Shown here in pieces: positions 59,843-64,000 of a DNA stretch of 64,000 bases. The notes under the pieces are model-generated. The model was not told the origin of the DNA. It saw only the letters and a list, made by a program, of their open reading frames with translations, and searched no databases. A program made the translations under genes and the position numbers. Position 1 is the first letter of the stretch, and each line of letters starts with the position of its first letter. Origin of the DNA: JBKBUF01 sp046290815 (GTDB lineage Bacteria > Bacteroidota > Bacteroidia > Cytophagales > Cytophagaceae); NCBI GenBank assembly GCA_046290815.1, contig JBKBUF010000010.1:1-64000 (forward strand), given 5' to 3'.

Positions 59843-62800
59843 ATGAAGCTTCAAATACTATTCTTCTTTTTATCATTAACAGTTGTGGTTGCACAACCTC
59901 GAATAAATGGTTTTACTCCTTTAACTGGAAATGTTGGGAGTTCAGTTACCATTTCCGGTTCAAATTTTAGCGCCACTGCTGCTAGTAATATTGTTTATTT
60001 TGGTTCTGTAAGAGCAAATGTAACTTCAGCCTCATCAACCCAATTGGTTGTAACTGTTCCTGGAGGGGCCTCATACAGTCCAATATCAGTGACAGTTGGC
60101 GGACTGATAGGATATTCCTCGCAAAATTTCCTGGTTACTTTTCCTGGTGGAGGAGCGATAAATTCCGGTTCATTTGCCAGCCCTTTAAATACCGCCACAC
60201 TTGATCCGCTTTACAGACCCGCAACCGGTGATCTTGATAATGATGGGAAAGTTGATATAATAGTAACGGATCAGAATAATAACGCTATTGTTATTTATCC
60301 CAATACCACAAATGCAGTCAATACGGTTTCTTTGGCATCTCCATTAACTATACAAGCAGAATCCAGTCCCTCATCTATTGCTGTTGTTGATCTGGATGGG
60401 GATGGAAAGCTGGATTTAGCAGTAACTAATAATGGATCTAACAGAGTTACTGTATTCAGAAACACATCTGTCACCGGAACCATTTCATTTGCAACCGGCG
60501 TAGCCTTTGATACAGGTTCTAATCCGGAAGGAATTGCTGCAGGAGATTTTAATTCCGACGGTAAATCTGATTTAGTGATAGCAAATTATGGGTCATCTTT
60601 TTTGACTATTTTCAGAAATACCAGTTCCCTCGGGAGTATTTCTTTCGCTTCTCAAAATTTAACCAGTCTGATGTTACCTAAAAATGTTCAGGTTGGCGAT
60701 ATTGACAATGACGGTAAATTTGATATTGTTTCTGCGGGAGATTATAATTCTCAAATATCTGTTTTCAGAAATACAAGTACTTCAGCTACAATTACTTTTT
60801 CAAGAGTAGATTTATCAACAGATGATTATCCTGAGAAGGTTAGCTTAGGGGATTTGGATAATGATGGTAAACTGGATCTTGTTATTGCTTTTTATAATCA
60901 ACAATTATTTCGAATCCTGAAAAATAATTCCACTTCTGGAAATATTACAGCTGCCTCGTTTTCGTCAATATCTATTACAGCGAATTACCCAAAATGGGTT
61001 GAATTGGCAGATATTGACGGTAATGGCAGAATTGATGTGGTGACTTGTAATGATAATTGGCAAATAATGATTCACAGAAATTCCGGTACCGGGACAGGTA
61101 TTGTTTCCAGTCACTTTTCTGAATCATTTGAGAGGGCAATTGATGTTAAGTATTTCACGTTGGCTGATATAAATACTGATGGGAAACCAGATTTAGTTAT
61201 TGTAGATACTTATTATAATTATCTGGATATTCACCGGAATATTACCGGAACCGCTTCAGCTCCTGCAATTTCAGGATTTTCTCCTAATTCAGGATCAGTA
61301 GGAACTACAGTAACAATTTCAGGTTCAAATTTCAGTAGTACACCCTCTCAGAATACTGTTACCTTTAATGGTGTAGCAGCAACTGTCACGGCGGCAACAA
61401 GCACTTCCTTAACTGTGACAGTCCCTTCAGGAGCTACAACAGGAACAATATCAGTGACTGTAAATGGACAGTCTGTAGTTAGTAGTTCCAGTTTTACAGT
61501 TACAAGTCCTACTGTCTCTATAACGGATTTTCTGCCTTCCTCAGGGTCGGCCGGTACTCAAGTGTACATTACGGGAAAAAATTTCAGCTCAGTTCCGGCT
61601 AACAATGTTGTTAGATTTAATGGTGTTCAAGCCGTTGTAACATCAAGCAGCCAAAACTTAATTGTAGTTACGGTTCCAGTATCTGCTACTTCAGGAAAAA
61701 TAACTGTTACAACAGCTGGAACAACTGCCACTTCAACCTACAATTTCGTAATTAACACTTCAGCTCCCAGTGGAATAGATCTGGAGCTTTCCTATAAAAA
61801 AAGTAATGTGAATTACTTTAATACCGCAAATGATAAGGTATATCCAGGGCAGTCGATTACTTTAGAATATGAAGTAATAAATAGAGGTACAATTGATTTA
61901 ACACACAATTCTTCTGTTTACTTTATCTTATTAGACTCTGATAATAATTCCAGATTTCTGAAATTTATTCCTCTGCCTCCTATTGAATTTTCTGATAGGG
62001 TATATAATTCCACAGTTCTAAAGATTCCTACGGATGTACGACCTGGTAATTGTACTATCCTTATGATGGTCGATGCAGATGAGCAGATTGTTGAAGCCAA
62101 TGAAAATAATAATATTGCTTTAGTTAATTTCAACGTAAATGCAACTTCTACGAATCCTTTCATGGCTAATCTTTCAACTACATTTCCGGAATATTTATTT
62201 GACAATACTTCCAGTAATTCAGACTTTATTGAAGCTTCAATAACGGTTCCTTCCAACCTTACTATATCAAGAATTTTTTTAGGATATAAAGGGATTTCTG
62301 AAATGGATTCCAGTTTCAGATACAAAAGTTTGACACCAAATTCCACAGGTTATTACACCGAAAAAATTTTCGAAGATAAATTTGACGAAATGGGACTGGA
62401 ATATTTCTTTGAAATTTATGACCAGAATTCCAATCTGGCGGTCTGTGAACATGGGTATTCATATATTAAATATCCCAACGGGGTTAAAATGTTTAATTTG
62501 AAATTCGGATCAGAACAAAAAAATTATCGAATTTTTTCCATGCCATTTATTCTTGATCAGCCATCTGTGGATGATTTATTTAGCCAGGAATTAGGACCTT
62601 ATAATGTTAAAAACTGGAGAGTTTTTAATTATTCAAATGGTAAAAATATTGAATATAAAAATGGTTTCAATAATATAGAATATGGAAAAGCTTATTGGTT
62701 TATAGCAAAACAGGAAAAAGATATTTATACACCATCATGTGTTACGCCAAAATATAATGGCCGTACATATTTTTCTATTGATCTTAAAAAAGGATGGAAT

Positions 62801-63781
62801 CAGGTGGGCAATCCATTCTATTTTACTTTCAACTGGGAAGACGCAAAGTACTTCAGTAATCTGATAAATGGTGAAGTTGGCAATCCGAAATTTCATTATG
62901 AAAAATTTGAAGAGTACATAGATTTTTATCCTTATGAAGGTGCTTTTGTTTTTGCGGATGAAGATGAAACTATTTATATACCGGTATATAAAAATTATGT
63001 ATCTAACATTGCCAGAGTAGGTAAAATTGAAAGAGAGAAACAATTGTCAACTCTCGACCAGGAAAGCTGGGAGGTAGCGTTCAAGGTGAATTCAGGCGGA
63101 CTGGAATATGTGCTTGGAGGGATTGGGATGCATCCTCAAGCCAAAGAATCTAAAGATAAGTTTGACGAAATGACTTTGCCAAGATTCGGAGAATTTATTG
63201 AAGTCAATTTTAACCATTCTGAATATTTTCATAATAAATTCACCAGAGATATTGTCCCTACTTCCGAATCACATGTCTGGGATTTTACTGTGGAGTCAAA
63301 TGTTGAAGATCCGGTGAAAGTATTAAGCTGGGATAATTCTTATTTTGGCAATTCAAAGAATATATATCTGTTGGATATTTCAAACCAAAGGGTTGTTAAT
63401 ATGAAGGATAAGGATACCTACACTTTTAACTGCTCTTCAAGTAATTCGTTCCGAGTTATCTTCGGCGATTACGACTTCGTTCAGGAGAATATCAATGCAT
63501 CTTCAGTAACATTGGGAAATATATTCCCTAACCCTGTTTTGGCGGTGAGTTCAGTTCCATTCTTCCTGCCTGGAGAAAATCAAACTTATCATGTGAATGT
63601 TTCAGTATTCAATGCTTCGGGCTTTAAAGTCGACGTTTTAACCGATGAAAATTATAGCTCTGGATATCACGAACTTAGCTTTAACCGAAAAGATTTGCCA
63701 AAAGGAATGTATTTTATTAAATTGAACGTGACCGGGCAGGGTACTACCGAAGAACAAATTAAAAAAGTTATCGTTGAATAA
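59843..63781 (+). CDS. Large T9SS-exported protein with TIG, FG-GAP propeller and CARDB domains
   Basis: The 1312-residue protein has a signal peptide (about 1-17, VVVAQP). An IPT/TIG domain (about 18-97) leads to seven FG-GAP/VCBS-type blades (about 120-470) with Ca2+ loops GDLDNDGKVD, VDLDGDGKLD, GDFNSDGKSD, GDIDNDGKFD, GDLDNDGKLD, ADIDGNGRID and ADINTDGKPD. Two more TIG domains (about 474-640), a CARDB-like domain (about 645-770), a further beta-rich region and a T9SS type A end (about 1220-1312: GNIFPNPVLAVSSV, GMYFIKLNVTG, KKVIVE) follow. It should be a surface-displayed adhesin-like protein. It starts 47 bp after the Kre9-like gene. Confidence 0.9.
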   Translation: MKLQILFFFLSLTVVVAQPRINGFTPLTGNVGSSVTISGSNFSATAASNIVYFGSVRANVTSASSTQLVVTVPGGASYSPISVTVGGLIGYSSQNFLVTFPGGGAINSGSFASPLNTATLDPLYRPATGDLDNDGKVDIIVTDQNNNAIVIYPNTTNAVNTVSLASPLTIQAESSPSSIAVVDLDGDGKLDLAVTNNGSNRVTVFRNTSVTGTISFATGVAFDTGSNPEGIAAGDFNSDGKSDLVIANYGSSFLTIFRNTSSLGSISFASQNLTSLMLPKNVQVGDIDNDGKFDIVSAGDYNSQISVFRNTSTSATITFSRVDLSTDDYPEKVSLGDLDNDGKLDLVIAFYNQQLFRILKNNSTSGNITAASFSSISITANYPKWVELADIDGNGRIDVVTCNDNWQIMIHRNSGTGTGIVSSHFSESFERAIDVKYFTLADINTDGKPDLVIVDTYYNYLDIHRNITGTASAPAISGFSPNSGSVGTTVTISGSNFSSTPSQNTVTFNGVAATVTAATSTSLTVTVPSGATTGTISVTVNGQSVVSSSSFTVTSPTVSITDFLPSSGSAGTQVYITGKNFSSVPANNVVRFNGVQAVVTSSSQNLIVVTVPVSATSGKITVTTAGTTATSTYNFVINTSAPSGIDLELSYKKSNVNYFNTANDKVYPGQSITLEYEVINRGTIDLTHNSSVYFILLDSDNNSRFLKFIPLPPIEFSDRVYNSTVLKIPTDVRPGNCTILMMVDADEQIVEANENNNIALVNFNVNATSTNPFMANLSTTFPEYLFDNTSSNSDFIEASITVPSNLTISRIFLGYKGISEMDSSFRYKSLTPNSTGYYTEKIFEDKFDEMGLEYFFEIYDQNSNLAVCEHGYSYIKYPNGVKMFNLKFGSEQKNYRIFSMPFILDQPSVDDLFSQELGPYNVKNWRVFNYSNGKNIEYKNGFNNIEYGKAYWFIAKQEKDIYTPSCVTPKYNGRTYFSIDLKKGWNQVGNPFYFTFNWEDAKYFSNLINGEVGNPKFHYEKFEEYIDFYPYEGAFVFADEDETIYIPVYKNYVSNIARVGKIEREKQLSTLDQESWEVAFKVNSGGLEYVLGGIGMHPQAKESKDKFDEMTLPRFGEFIEVNFNHSEYFHNKFTRDIVPTSESHVWDFTVESNVEDPVKVLSWDNSYFGNSKNIYLLDISNQRVVNMKDKDTYTFNCSSSNSFRVIFGDYDFVQENINASSVTLGNIFPNPVLAVSSVPFFLPGENQTYHVNVSVFNASGFKVDVLTDENYSSGYHELSFNRKDLPKGMYFIKLNVTGQGTTEEQIKKVIVE

Positions 63782-63814
63782 GGATATTACATTTTTATTA
63801 AACTAAACCATAAA

Positions 63815-64000
63815 ATGAAAATTAAATTCAGTTTCTATTTTTTTCTGCTTATGCTGGCTTCTGCAGTAAATGTTTATGCGCAGCAGGTATCAGGTCAAAG
63901 CAATACCATTCACATTAATTACAAACAAAACGCTCAGCAATCTAACCCGGTTAAATCCAGTCAAATGGCTATCGTTTGGGTAAGCCCGGTAAATCAGGTT
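63815..64000 (+). CDS. Secreted protein, truncated by the window edge
   Basis: An ATG at 63815, 33 bp after the previous stop, opens a frame of 62 codons that runs to the end of the window without a stop. The first 22 residues are a signal peptide (MKIKFSFYFFLLMLASAVNV, then YAQQ). The rest visible is polar, ending in MAIVWVSPVNQV. Too little is present to name a family. It continues the co-directional run of secreted proteins. Confidence 0.7.
   Translation, partial: MKIKFSFYFFLLMLASAVNVYAQQVSGQSNTIHINYKQNAQQSNPVKSSQMAIVWVSPVNQV

Overview
The window looks like chromosome of a gliding, polysaccharide-degrading member of the Bacteroidota, most likely a Cytophagales organism related to Cytophaga or Sporocytophaga. 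The evidence is AT-rich DNA, several proteins with type IX secretion (T9SS) C-terminal sorting domains, a GldN-type gliding/T9SS protein, a CHU-type C-terminal domain, a GH9 cellulase, TTTG/TAnnTTTG-type promoters, and almost no Shine-Dalgarno sequences. The assignment is an inference; no rRNA or tRNA gene was seen.

Layout. 1-3130: the repeat-rich end of an insertion sequence (IS21-like) that cuts off a response regulator/histidine kinase hybrid, followed by a response regulator and a CHASE3-PAS kinase. 3286-9867: housekeeping genes (phosphoesterase, pseudouridine synthase, MATE exporter, ArsC-like protein), an OmpA-anchored choice-of-anchor-L protein, and small proteins of unknown function, one with a structured leader. 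9868-12441: a Kdo operon (kdsA, transaldolase-CBS fusion, KdsC-like phosphatase). 12583-18060: thioredoxin-like protein, Pif1-like helicase, response regulator, BrkB family protein, DUF2306 protein. 18188-21348: a compact three-gene operon of a secreted CHU_C protein, a beta-barrel protein and an acidic cytoplasmic protein. 21465-36441: a carbohydrate region (trehalose-synthase-like GH13, GH3 lipoprotein, sodium-solute symporter, GH9 cellulase) that also holds a giant alpha-2-macroglobulin with an apparent embedded outer-membrane beta-barrel and a TMTC-like GT-C/TPR protein. 36529-47493: GAF kinase, HrpB helicase, orphan gldN, ECF sigma factor with a putative anti-sigma factor and a PagL-like lipid A deacylase, NodB-like T9SS protein, 7TM-DISM kinase, DUF493 and START proteins. 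47683-55772: branched-chain amino acid genes ilvB/ilvN separated by heptamer repeats, a TPR-like protein, DUF2461, a repeat-derived hairpin, a propeller lipoprotein and a dgkA/Nudix/thioredoxin operon. 55896-64000: large T9SS-exported adhesin-like proteins (propeller plus cohesin/dockerin-like; TIG/FG-GAP/CARDB) and a secreted protein running off the window.

How the genes fit together. The dominant theme is the cell envelope: Kdo supply and lipid A remodelling for LPS, outer-membrane barrels, peptidoglycan-anchored and T9SS-displayed adhesins, and a few glycosidases with a transporter. Signalling is rich (four histidine kinases, two separate response regulators, one ECF sigma factor), mostly without adjacent DNA-binding output. 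The observations most worth following up are the transaldolase-CBS protein sitting where the arabinose-5-phosphate isomerase KdsD would be expected, the macroglobulin-barrel fusion, the structured leader or small RNA before the gene at 8081-8548, and the heptamer repeats between ilvB and ilvN.
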